A program made the position numbers and the translations under genes. Positions 45,981 to 53,988 of a DNA stretch of 64,000 bases are shown here, piece by piece; the stretch's first letter is position 1, and every line of letters starts with the position of its first letter. The DNA lies in assembly GCA_004292515.1 (NCBI GenBank), contig RDXB01000032.1:51624-115623 (forward strand). Direction: 5' to 3'. The notes below the pieces were generated by a model, which was given only the letters and a program-made list of their open reading frames with translations, was not told the origin of the DNA and made no database searches. This DNA comes from Oscillatoriales cyanobacterium. Lineage in GTDB: Bacteria; Cyanobacteriota; Cyanobacteriia; CACIAM-69d.

Positions 45981-48206
45981 ATGGAAGCAACGACCACCAC
46001 CGCCACTACGACTAGCACTGACACTCCTACTTCAACCAGCACAAGCACAACTGGCACAACTACGGGCACGACGGGTACTGGCACAACCGGTGCTACGGGC
46101 ACAACTACAGGCACGACTGGCACTGGCACAACTACGGGCACGACCGGCACTGGCACAACTACCGGTACGACTGCGGGTGCGACTGGCACAACCGGGACTG
46201 GCACGACCACCGGTACAACTACAACTACCGGTACAACCGGGACTGGCACGACCGGGACTGGGACAACCACGGGCACGACTGGCACGACCGGGACTGGCAC
46301 GACCGGGACTGGGACAACCACGGGCACGACTGGCACAACCGGGACTGGCACGACCACAGACACAGCCACAGATGGCAGCAGCACCACCCAAGGCGCTGCG
46401 ATCGATCCCAAGCTCTGCTTTGACGAAAAGTTCTATCTAGAACAGAACCCTGATGTGGCCACGGCCATCAAGGCAGGCACAATCAAAGATGCATTTGCAC
46501 ATTTCCTGAATAAGGGTCAGTTTGAAGATCGCGCCCCATCCCTGATTTTTGACCCCAAGTCTTACCTTGAACTGAACGTTGACTTGAAGGTGTCACTCAA
46601 GATCAGCGGCTTCAAGAGCACATTTGAGCACTTCATCAAATCAGGCGTGAAGGAACAGCGCGTTGGCAGCTATTTCTTCAACCCGGCGGAGTACCTGAAG
46701 GCGAACGATGATGTCAAGAGCTACATCTCGTTTAACAGCCTTTCTTTTTCCTACAGCTATGAACACTTCTTGGCTATTGGCGCGAAGGAAGCGCGATCGA
46801 GTGGCTCTTTCTTTGACAGCAAATATTACCTAGAAGCCAACCCCGAGGCCCAAGCAGCCGTCAGCAGTGGTCAATTCTCCTCGGCGCTGGCCCACTTCCA
46901 GGCGATCGGGTTCACTAAGGGGTTCAGTCCTTCGCCCAAGTTCAACTCCGAACTCTACCTGGAGTTCAACCCAGACCTCGAAAAGGCATTCAGCGCAGGA
47001 ACGCTCAAAAATTTATTTGGCCATTTCCTGCAATCGGGGGCCAAGGAAAAGCGCGAGACTGACTTCACGACTGTGTCCCTGTCTGACAAGCCCAGCGACA
47101 AGGCAGACTTTTTCCGGGGTGGTTCCGGCAAGGACATCTTCAATGGTCTGGGCGGGGATGACAAAATCTTCGGCTTTGGCGGTGACGACATCCTGACCGG
47201 TAATGCCGATGATGACTTGATCTTTGGCGGCGATGGCAATGACTTCATTGTTGGTGGTGTTGGCAAAGACATCCTGGTGGGTGAAAAGGGTGACGACACG
47301 ATCCTGGGTGGCGAAGGCGACGACTCGATCGAAGGGGGCTACGGCAAGGATGCGATCTGGGGCGGCGCGGGCAAGGATGTCTTCCTGTTCGGCAAGCTGG
47401 ATGTGACCACTACTACCGGCTCGGATTCGCTGACGGGTGGCACGACCGGCGGCACGACGGGTACGACAACTACAGGCGCGACCACGGGCACAACTACCGG
47501 CACAACCACGGGCACAACTACCGGTAGCACCGGCTCGGATTCGCTGGGCGGTGGCACGAGTGGCAGCACGACGGGCACGACCACGGGCGGCACAACGGGT
47601 ACAACCACGGGCACAACCACGGGCGGCACGGCGGGCACGACCACAGGTACAACCACGGGCACAACCACGGGCACAACCACGGGCGGCACAACGGGTAGCA
47701 CTACATCCAAGGTTGACCCGCTGACGGGTGAAGCGACGATCTACGACTTCTCGACGAAGGACGATCGCATTGCTTTGGCGGCAACTCTGGGCTTCAAGTC
47801 TGGTGCTGATGCGGTGAAGGCGATTACCCAGAAGGGGATTGATGACGATGGCAACTACTTCTCGATCGTCAAGGTGTCCCCGAGCTTCTCGCTGAAGGTT
47901 TATTCAGAGGCTGAGTTGATCGCGAGCAACTTCCGCATCTTTGGCGGCACGACGGGCACGACCACAGGCGGCACAACCGGCGGCAGCACAACCGGGGGCA
48001 CGACCGGCGGCGGCACGACGGGTGGCAGCCTGGGCGGCACGACGATCAATATCGTCAACAACATCACGATCAACAACAACTTCGGCGCGAGTGGGCTGTT
48101 GGGCTTGCCGCCGGGATTGGCCAAGCAGATTGCTTCGGGCAAACGGACTGTGGATACCTTGCCAGCAGGGATTGGCAAACGGTTTGGCAAGGATGATGAC
48201 GACTAG
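45981..48206 (+). CDS. Repetitive Thr/Gly-rich RTX calcium-binding protein, probably secreted by type I secretion
   Basis: 741 residues. Order: (1) about 1-140, almost only Thr and Gly in TGTTTGTTGTG-type repeats; (2) about 144-361, five ~45-residue repeats of the form FD..YL..NPDV….A..HF…GAKE.R; (3) about 378-470, eight to nine RTX nonapeptides (GGDGNDFIV, GGEGDDSIE), which bind calcium as a beta-roll; (4) a second Thr/Gly tract (~480-575); (5) a globular piece (VDPLTGEATIYDFSTKDDRI) like the ends of RTX proteins; (6) a third Thr/Gly tract; (7) an Asn-rich NNITINNNF segment and a KDDDD tail. There is no signal peptide, as expected for type I export, but no ABC exporter gene is adjacent. Likely a surface or matrix protein. 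The Thr tracts could be glycosylated (inference). Confidence 0.85.
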   Translation: MEATTTTATTTSTDTPTSTSTSTTGTTTGTTGTGTTGATGTTTGTTGTGTTTGTTGTGTTTGTTAGATGTTGTGTTTGTTTTTGTTGTGTTGTGTTTGTTGTTGTGTTGTGTTTGTTGTTGTGTTTDTATDGSSTTQGAAIDPKLCFDEKFYLEQNPDVATAIKAGTIKDAFAHFLNKGQFEDRAPSLIFDPKSYLELNVDLKVSLKISGFKSTFEHFIKSGVKEQRVGSYFFNPAEYLKANDDVKSYISFNSLSFSYSYEHFLAIGAKEARSSGSFFDSKYYLEANPEAQAAVSSGQFSSALAHFQAIGFTKGFSPSPKFNSELYLEFNPDLEKAFSAGTLKNLFGHFLQSGAKEKRETDFTTVSLSDKPSDKADFFRGGSGKDIFNGLGGDDKIFGFGGDDILTGNADDDLIFGGDGNDFIVGGVGKDILVGEKGDDTILGGEGDDSIEGGYGKDAIWGGAGKDVFLFGKLDVTTTTGSDSLTGGTTGGTTGTTTTGATTGTTTGTTTGTTTGSTGSDSLGGGTSGSTTGTTTGGTTGTTTGTTTGGTAGTTTGTTTGTTTGTTTGGTTGSTTSKVDPLTGEATIYDFSTKDDRIALAATLGFKSGADAVKAITQKGIDDDGNYFSIVKVSPSFSLKVYSEAELIASNFRIFGGTTGTTTGGTTGGSTTGGTTGGGTTGGSLGGTTINIVNNITINNNFGASGLLGLPPGLAKQIASGKRTVDTLPAGIGKRFGKDDDD

Positions 48207-48259
48207 GGGGGCGATCGCCCTGGCTTGCCTGGGCTAAATCAAAACCGATAGAGTCTGTA

Positions 48260-48288
48260 GGGGCTTGGTCTTCACCAAGCCCCTTTTT
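48260..48288 (+). terminator. Rho-independent terminator after the RTX gene
   Basis: A 9-bp perfect stem GGGGCTTGG/CCAAGCCCC (48260-48268 and 48275-48283) with loop TCTTCA is followed by TTTTT at 48284-48288. It is 53 bp past the RTX stop codon and 48 bp before the ycf51 start, so it should separate the two transcripts. Confidence 0.85.
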
Positions 48289-48336
48289 GCAGGATTTTTA
48301 GATTTCTCATACAGGGACTTAGGCTGGGTTGGGCAA

Positions 48337-48843
48337 ATGGATTTGAATCAGTTGTTGGCGGGCCGCAGCATTACGGAGGCGGCGATCGAGGGAGCTAAGT
48401 GGCTGGCGATCGCTGATGGGGTGTTGTTGCTAGCGACGGTGTTGGCCTTTGTGCTGGGTTGGGGCTGGCGGTTCCGGTTGGTGGGGGCGACGGCTTTTAC
48501 GTTGGTGTTGGTGGCGGGGCTGTTGGGTTTTGGGGTCAGCTTGCGGGAGCGGCCGCGGGTGGAAGGGGCGATCGCCTACAAGTTGGTTTATGACACTGGG
48601 GCAACCCAAGCGGCGATCGCTGTGCCGGCCGAGATCGATCGCGACCAACTGGTGGCGACCCTGAAGCAGGCGGCGATCGACCTGTATTCACCGGGGCGCG
48701 TGGGGGGTAAACCCGTGCTGACGATTCGGGCGCGATCGATGTCTCATCCCGAGGAGGGGGTGTCGCAACTGAAATACCTGGGGCAAATTGAGCGATCGCT
48801 GACGGTGCGCGAAGATCCCAACCCGAAAATTCAGGTGTTTTAG
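48337..48843 (+). CDS. ycf51: Ycf51 family membrane protein (DUF2518)
   Basis: 168 residues from the ATG at 48337 (MDLNQLLAGRS); the open frame extends into the terminator, so the later start is right. Two membrane helices (AKWLAIADGVLLLATVLAFVLGW-like at about 20-42, and RLVGATAFTLVLVAGLLGFG) are followed by a soluble C-terminal domain (about 75-168). Family is shared by cyanobacteria and red-algal plastids. Function not established. Confidence 0.85.
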   Translation: MDLNQLLAGRSITEAAIEGAKWLAIADGVLLLATVLAFVLGWGWRFRLVGATAFTLVLVAGLLGFGVSLRERPRVEGAIAYKLVYDTGATQAAIAVPAEIDRDQLVATLKQAAIDLYSPGRVGGKPVLTIRARSMSHPEEGVSQLKYLGQIERSLTVREDPNPKIQVF

Positions 48844-49159
48844 GCACGGTCGTCAGTAAGCCACAACGCTTGTTTTTCTTCCATGCCCCAATTGTCGTAA
48901 CAAGGGGCTTAAGCCCCTTGCTGCCCCACGATCCGCTCGCGCTGGAATCAGGGTTCTGGGCGATTTGACGACACGCCTGAGCATCTTGCTCCCCACGATC
49001 CGCTCGCGGTGGAATCAGGGCTTCAGGCAGCATGGCGTTGATCCACAAAACCGATCGGGAGCGATCGCCCCTGCCATTTTCCCGAACTCAGATTTTCCCG
49101 AACTAAGCTGGGAGGGTGGGACTAATTAACCATAGTGCTGTGGGATGGGGAGTGAAGCC
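48844..49159. repeat. Spacer with AAGGGGCTTAAGCCCCTT palindrome and ~38-bp direct repeat
   Basis: 48880-48925 is a reverse-oriented near copy of the 36880-36925 element around the perfect palindrome CAAGGGGCTTAAGCCCCTTG (48901-48920). Next to it CCCACGATCCGCTCGCG…GGAATCAGGG occurs twice (about 48925-48957 and 48989-49022), differing by single bases. No gene is supported. Confidence 0.65.
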
Positions 49160-51607
49160 ATGAAGCGATCACGGGCGATCAGGTGGATGGTGCTGATGGC
49201 GGGGGCGGCGGGGGCGATCGCGATCGAATCTCGGCCCGTGACCGCCACATCGATATCGACTGCTACCCAAACCGTTAGCCAAACCGTCAGGGAGGGCCGC
49301 CCGATGAGTCCTACACCCCGTGCCGATCGCCCCGTGGGTGGGCTGATTGTGCCCAATCCCGATGGTTCGCTCGATCGGTTTGTGCTCGACAAAACCGATG
49401 TGAATGCCCAAATCACCGGCAACCTGTCGCGGGTGACGGTGCAGCAAACTTTCACCAATCCGTTCGATCGCCCCCTGGAAGCGGTCTATGTGTTTCCGCT
49501 GCCGGACTCTGCGGCCGTGGATGACATGGAGATTCGGATCGGCGATCGGGTGATCAAGGGTGATCTGAAAACCCGCGACGAAGCCAAGGAAATCTACGAG
49601 CGGGCCCGCCAGGAAGGACGCACGGCAGGCCTCCTAGAGCAAGACCGGGATAACATCTTTACCCAGTCGATCGCCAACATTAAACCCGGCGAATCGATTC
49701 AGGTGACCATTCGCTACACCGAGTCCCTGAAGTTTGAGGGCGGCAATTACGAGTTTGTGTTTCCGATGGTGGTGGGGCCGCGCTACATCCCCGGCAACCC
49801 AACGGGCAACGGCACCAACACCGACCAAGTACCCGATGCCTCGCGGATTAACCCGCCTGTGCTGCCACCGGGGATGCGATCGGGCAACGATATCAGCCTG
49901 CGATTGAATATCGATGCGGGCGTGCCCCTTGAAGACGTGCGATCGACCTCCCACAAGCTGGAATTTACCGGCAAGGGGCGCACCACCTTTGTGCAGTTGG
50001 CCCCGGCCGACTCGATTCCCAACAAAGATTTCATCCTGCGCTATCGGGTGGCGGGCAAGGCGACCCAAGCCACGGTGCTGACCCAGGGGGACGATCGCGG
50101 CGGCTTTTTTGGGCTGTACCTGATTCCGGCGATCGACTATCCCCAGCAGGCGATCGTGCCCAAGGATGTGGTGTTTTTGATGGATACCTCCGGCTCGCAA
50201 CAGGGGCAGCCCTTGGCCAAATCCAAGGAGTTGATGCGCCGGTTCATCAATGGGCTGAACCCCAACGACACCTTCACGATCATCGACTTTGCCAACGCCG
50301 CCACCCGCCTGTCCGATCGCCCCCTAGCCAACACGGCCGCCAACCGCCAACGGGCCTTGGGCTACGTCGAAGCGCTCCAGGCCAACGGCGGCACGAATCT
50401 GCAAGCGGGCATCGATGAGGTGTTGCGGTTCCCGGCGGCCGGGGCGGGCCGACTCCGCAGCGTCGTGCTGATCACCGATGGCTACATTGGCAACGATCGC
50501 GAAGTGATCGCCAGCGTCCAGCGCAACCTGAAACCGGGCAATCGCCTGTTTAGTTTCGGCGTGGGCAGCTCCGTGAATCGGTTCCTGCTCGATCGGCTGG
50601 CAGAAGTGGGACGCGGCACGATGCAAGTGGTGCGCCAGGACGAAGTGACCGATGCGCCGGTCGAAAAATTCTTCACGCAAATCGCCAACCCGGTGTTGAC
50701 CAATGTGCGGGTGCGCTGGGAAGGCTCGGGAGCCGCGCCGGAAATTTACCCCGGAGCCGCGCCGGACTTGTTTAGCGCCCAGCCGTTGGTCTTGTTTGGC
50801 CGCAAGCCCGATCGCGCCGCCGGAACCCTAATCGTTACGGGCACGGCCGCCGGGAACAAACCCTTTGAGCAGCGCTTTGCGATCGACTTTGCCCAGGGCG
50901 ATCGACCCGCGATCCCGCAACTGTGGGCCCGCCATCGGATCAAGGATTTGATGAACCAGCTCTACGGCAACGAGGTGAAATCCCTGGTCGATCGAGTGGT
51001 TGAAACCTCCCTGGCCTATCGGGTGTTGTCGCAATACACCGCATTTGTGGCCGTTAGCGAAGAGGTGCGCGTGAATCCCGACGGCTCTAGCCAGCGCGTG
51101 ACCGTGCCGGTGGAGCTGCCCGAAGGGACGAGTTATGAAGGATTCTTTGGGTCAGCCGATCGCTCAGAAGCCAACCAAGCCGTGGGCGCACCACCCCCCA
51201 GCTATCTCCCGCGAGCTAGGGGCGGCCCTGGCACGACTGGTGCTCCCCGACCCATTTCCCCGCCCGCCAGCGGTGGGGTTCGCGGAGATCAGGAGGTTCT
51301 CGATAGCGGTCTGCCTCCACAATCCACCAGCCGCACCTTACAAATCGTGAATGCCACCGGTGTTGAGCCACAAAATTGGCCACAACTGACCCGGTATCTG
51401 CAAGCCGCCCTACCATCCAGTCTCACGGGTGAATTTGTGGTGTCCCTGACCATCGAAAACAGCTCGGTAATCGGCATGGTGCTCGATGATTCGGCTTCCA
51501 GCGCCCTCACGCCGGAACAAGCGACCCAACTGCGCCAAGCCTTGCTGCGATGGACGAATCTACCCACCCAGGGACGGATCGTGCAATTGCATTTCACCGT
51601 GCACTAG
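49160..51607 (+). CDS. Exported VIT- and VWA-domain protein
   Basis: 815 residues from the ATG at 49160, chosen because GGGGAG lies 7 bases before it. A signal peptide covers about 1-30 (RWMVLMAGAAGAIAI). The VIT domain (about 70-190) has VTVQQTFTNPFDRPLEAVYVFPLP and an IYERARQEGRTAGLLEQ stretch. The VWA domain (about 330-500) has a MIDAS metal motif DTSGS, with the later Thr/Asp sites in GGTNLQAG and VLITDGYIGN. A C-terminal region ends in a small conserved domain (VVSLTIENSSVIGMVLDDSA). Proteins with VIT+VWA bind partners through metal at the cell surface. No sortase LPxTG motif or C-terminal anchor is present. Confidence 0.88.
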   Translation: MKRSRAIRWMVLMAGAAGAIAIESRPVTATSISTATQTVSQTVREGRPMSPTPRADRPVGGLIVPNPDGSLDRFVLDKTDVNAQITGNLSRVTVQQTFTNPFDRPLEAVYVFPLPDSAAVDDMEIRIGDRVIKGDLKTRDEAKEIYERARQEGRTAGLLEQDRDNIFTQSIANIKPGESIQVTIRYTESLKFEGGNYEFVFPMVVGPRYIPGNPTGNGTNTDQVPDASRINPPVLPPGMRSGNDISLRLNIDAGVPLEDVRSTSHKLEFTGKGRTTFVQLAPADSIPNKDFILRYRVAGKATQATVLTQGDDRGGFFGLYLIPAIDYPQQAIVPKDVVFLMDTSGSQQGQPLAKSKELMRRFINGLNPNDTFTIIDFANAATRLSDRPLANTAANRQRALGYVEALQANGGTNLQAGIDEVLRFPAAGAGRLRSVVLITDGYIGNDREVIASVQRNLKPGNRLFSFGVGSSVNRFLLDRLAEVGRGTMQVVRQDEVTDAPVEKFFTQIANPVLTNVRVRWEGSGAAPEIYPGAAPDLFSAQPLVLFGRKPDRAAGTLIVTGTAAGNKPFEQRFAIDFAQGDRPAIPQLWARHRIKDLMNQLYGNEVKSLVDRVVETSLAYRVLSQYTAFVAVSEEVRVNPDGSSQRVTVPVELPEGTSYEGFFGSADRSEANQAVGAPPPSYLPRARGGPGTTGAPRPISPPASGGVRGDQEVLDSGLPPQSTSRTLQIVNATGVEPQNWPQLTRYLQAALPSSLTGEFVVSLTIENSSVIGMVLDDSASSALTPEQATQLRQALLRWTNLPTQGRIVQLHFTVH

Positions 51608-51628
51608 GGCCGGGCGATCGCTCTGGTC

Positions 51629-52588
51629 TCAGGAATTGGTTAACAAGCCTGAGCGATCGGAATCTAGATCACAGTCTTGATTCCAATCGCGATCCCCTTT
51701 CTGCTCCCGGTACTCCGGCTCGTGACGCTGCAAGATGGCCCCGATCGCCTCGGCAATTCGCTGGGGCTTCTCCACCATGCCCATGTGGCCACAGTCGGGA
51801 ATTTCCAGCAAATTATCACCACAGGTATCGAACAGCGGGTGAAAACTAGCCAGGTGGCGCACATAACGCGGCTCCATCACCGAATCGGCGGCCCCAGCGA
51901 TAAAGTAAGTCGGCTGGGTCAGTTGGGCCACCACCTGCGGCAAGCGATGCACTTCTGATTCCGTGGTGGATTCCAGCAATGTCCAGAGGGCGGCCTCGGG
52001 ATGGGCCGTCACAAAGTCCGTCACCCGCTGCTGACCCCAGCGCCGATCGACCGGCGCGGCCACACTGTCGCGACTAAACACCCAATCAATGCCGGGTATC
52101 GATCGCAGCCAGCGCGGGCGAAATTGCACCAGTCGCCGACCCACGGCCCGAAAGCGCTCGAATTCTTCTTTGAGATAAATGCCGCCGCCGGAGTTGAGGC
52201 AAATCACGCCCCGCACTCGCTCGGGAAATTTGTGGGCACTCCAAAGGGCGATCGCGCCGCCCAGGGAATGGCCCACCACCCAAGCAGTCTCAATGCCCAG
52301 GTTGGCTAGCAGGGCATCTAAATCTTCGGCATAGGCAGCGGGCGCGTAGTTTTGGTAGCGCTCGCGATGGGTCGTGCATGGGGGCTGATCAACAGGGGGT
52401 TGGGAGTCACCAAAGCCGCGCAGATCGTAAGACAAACAGGGGATCTGCGGCGGGAGTTGGTCGATCAGGGGTTGCCAATAGTGACGACTCAGCAACCACC
52501 CGTGCACGAAGACTACAGCCCAGCGGGTGGGGCGATCGGGGGTGAGCTGATAGGTGTGGGAAACGCCGCGAATGGTGATCGTTGCCAT
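51629..52588 (-). CDS. Alpha/beta hydrolase
   Basis: 319 residues with the alpha/beta-hydrolase order. Oxyanion region is VVFVHGWLLSRHYWQPLIDQ, the nucleophile elbow is VVGHSLGGAIAL (Ser in GHSLGG), the acid is probably in FIAGAADSVMEPR, and the His is in EIPDCGHMGMVEKPQ. There is no signal peptide. The C-terminal ~25 residues are Asp/Arg-rich. Substrate unknown (esterase, lipase or haloalkane-type chemistry all possible). The gene is convergent with the VIT/VWA gene, 21 bp away. Confidence 0.88.
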   Translation of the reverse strand: MATITIRGVSHTYQLTPDRPTRWAVVFVHGWLLSRHYWQPLIDQLPPQIPCLSYDLRGFGDSQPPVDQPPCTTHRERYQNYAPAAYAEDLDALLANLGIETAWVVGHSLGGAIALWSAHKFPERVRGVICLNSGGGIYLKEEFERFRAVGRRLVQFRPRWLRSIPGIDWVFSRDSVAAPVDRRWGQQRVTDFVTAHPEAALWTLLESTTESEVHRLPQVVAQLTQPTYFIAGAADSVMEPRYVRHLASFHPLFDTCGDNLLEIPDCGHMGMVEKPQRIAEAIGAILQRHEPEYREQKGDRDWNQDCDLDSDRSGLLTNS

Positions 52589-52784
52589 ACTCCGATCCTA
52601 GCAGCAACCGCTCGATCGCTGGCCCGATCGCCCCACAATCGACCCTAGCTCGGCCTGCTGCCACTGATGGGGACGATGGGTTGCCAGGTGGTTGATCCGG
52701 CCAGCGTGGGAGGTGATCGCGCTTCTGCTGATCGATTCATGATCGATCGCCAAAATCAATTGCAATCTCATGCCAAACCAATCC

Positions 52785-52822
52785 CCAAAAAAAATGCGGA
52801 TCGCACGATCGCGATCCGCATT
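52785..52822 (-). terminator. Strong rho-independent terminator on the minus strand
   Basis: Arms AATGCGGATCGC (52793-52804) and GCGATCCGCATT (52811-52822) form a perfect 12-bp stem with loop ACGATC. On the minus strand it is followed by a run of eight T (52787-52794 read in reverse, partly overlapping the stem). No recognised minus-strand gene lies closer than the PatX-like gene, 540 bp upstream. It may end a long patX 3' region or an unannotated small RNA. Confidence 0.75.
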
Positions 52823-53265
52823 CCCCGAGCAAAACATAAACCGTCCAAACGTCGCAGGTCGATCGCCTGATCCATTGCCTCAAGCAACTGATCATGCGGA
52901 GTTGACCAAGGGCGCTGGATCTCCGGGTTTGGCCCCAACTTCCACCCGTGAACCCGCGATCGCCCCCCAGCGACTTCAGCGCAACCCTGATCAACTTAGC
53001 CAGCCTTTCTCAACCAAGCGCCGGCCCGGAATGTTCAAAGGACAATCAGCCGGATTACCAGCCCCCATGATGTTGATTGAGTAGGTATTTTTCAGGTTAA
53101 TTCGGTCAAATTGAGAGGTAAATTTGTCATTCATTCCCGATGGAATTCTCAATAGAATTGCTCATCGGCTCAGGATCAAACAACTCTCAATTGAAGAAAA
53201 GATCAGCCATCCTTCAATCAGCATTGAAACCATATTGGAACCATATTGAAACCCTGTTGTAGAGT

Positions 53266-53345
53266 TAGGCAATACCCTCAGAGAATCTCGCAAGTAATGA
53301 TTCATCAGTGATTCATTAGTGATTCATCAGTGAGCGTATTGCCTA
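53266..53345. repeat. Inverted-repeat element with GATTCAT direct repeats beside the patX-like gene
   Basis: A perfect 10-bp inverted repeat (TAGGCAATAC…GTATTGCCTA) spans 80 bp. Inside, TGATTCATCAG / TGATTCATTAG / TGATTCATCAG occur in tandem. It lies 20 bp past the stop of the minus-strand PatX-like gene, where it could fold in the 3' part of the mRNA. Confidence 0.65.
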
Positions 53346-53364
53346 GCCTTTGAACAACATGAAA

Positions 53365-53613
53365 TCAGCTAGCGGGAGCCGCAAAGACGTAGCGAACAAA
53401 ATCGCGGCGACCGCTGCCCCGATGGGAGTTTCGAGTGCGGCGAACCACTTCCGGGTTGGTTTCAATCAAGGACGCGCGATCGGCTGCGTGACCAGAAACT
53501 TGGGATTCAGACATCAAATTAGACATCAAGGGAGTGGCAGCGCCCGCTGGCAGCGATGGCGCAACCACTAGGCACAAACCAAGCAGCATCGAAGCAGAAG
53601 GGAACAGGCGCAT
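53365..53613 (-). CDS. patX: PatX-like precursor with C-terminal HRGSGR peptide motif
   Basis: 82 residues from the ATG at 53613 (MRLFPSASMLLG); a TTG nine bases upstream is less likely. The N-terminus is a clear Sec signal peptide (LLGLCLVVAPSLPAGAATP). After ~35 polar residues the protein carries NSHRGSGRRDF close to its end. RGSGR is the peptide that inhibits HetR in heterocyst patterning, and PatX is the known family with a signal peptide and a C-terminal HRGSGR; PatX also occurs in filamentous cyanobacteria that do not make heterocysts. The fit in length, signal and motif is good. The final residues FVRYVFAAPAS extend beyond the motif. hetR is not in the window. The gene is divergent from scpB. 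Confidence 0.8.
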   Translation of the reverse strand: MRLFPSASMLLGLCLVVAPSLPAGAATPLMSNLMSESQVSGHAADRASLIETNPEVVRRTRNSHRGSGRRDFVRYVFAAPAS

Positions 53614-53988
53614 AGGAAGCAATCCATCTCAAACATCGCTGCTTCTTCCTTCTGGAGATGTTTAGGCAAATCAGGAAATCGACTGAGCTTTTTAGGTATC
53701 GATTTTGGCTGAGTTCTCCGTAACAAAAGCGGCAAAAATGAGCCATTGACCCGTACTGAGGGTCGGTCAATGAATTGGCTCCCTTGAACGATGATCGGCA
53801 CTGGCGATCGCGTCAGAATCCAATGCTGGGCGGTGGAGGGGCCAGACGGCAGGTGGGCAGTTACCCAAATGGCACAACTAAACCTCGCTCTGGTGTTGCC
53901 CGTTCTGGTGTTGCCCGTTCTGGTGTTGCCCGTTCTGGTGTTGAATGGCGGTGATGCAAACCGTTGACGCACCTAGAGGAATGAACCG
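53614..53988. promoter_or_regulatory. Divergent upstream region of patX-like gene and scpB, with a 15-bp tandem repeat
   Basis: 375 bp. About 53888-53943 repeats TTCTGGTGTTGCCCG nearly four times, ending 45 bp before the scpB start. The other side, 53614-53760, should carry the promoter of the leftward PatX-like gene. A minus-strand open frame across the tandem repeat encodes only NTRTG repeats and is not counted as a gene. The scpB ribosome site AGAGGA is at 53975-53980. Confidence 0.45.

Larger units (their letters stand above)
52589..53364. other. Spacer downstream of the PatX-like gene: terminator and structured repeats
   Basis: 776 bp with no gene I can support. It has a strong minus-strand terminator (listed separately) and an AT-rich part (53080-53350). 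Within the latter, TAGGCAATAC (53266-53275) and its exact complement (53336-53345) enclose four GATTCAT-AGT repeats. A plus frame at 52770-53084 has no recognisable features. The minus-strand terminator suggests that an RNA reads leftward through this region. Confidence 0.4.

Noticed and set aside
45974..46411. Antisense open frame coding only Val-Pro repeats across the Thr/Gly tract
   Set aside because: It is the mirror of the repetitive coding strand; open only because the repeat lacks stop codons in that frame.
52770..53084. Plus-strand open frame of 104 codons
   Set aside because: It runs through a minus-strand terminator hairpin and has no recognisable domain or ribosome site.
53568..53972. 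Minus-strand open frame with NTRTG repeats upstream of and overlapping the patX-like gene
   Set aside because: It is made by the 15-bp tandem DNA repeat, and the rest does not look like a protein; the PatX-like frame explains the overlapping part.
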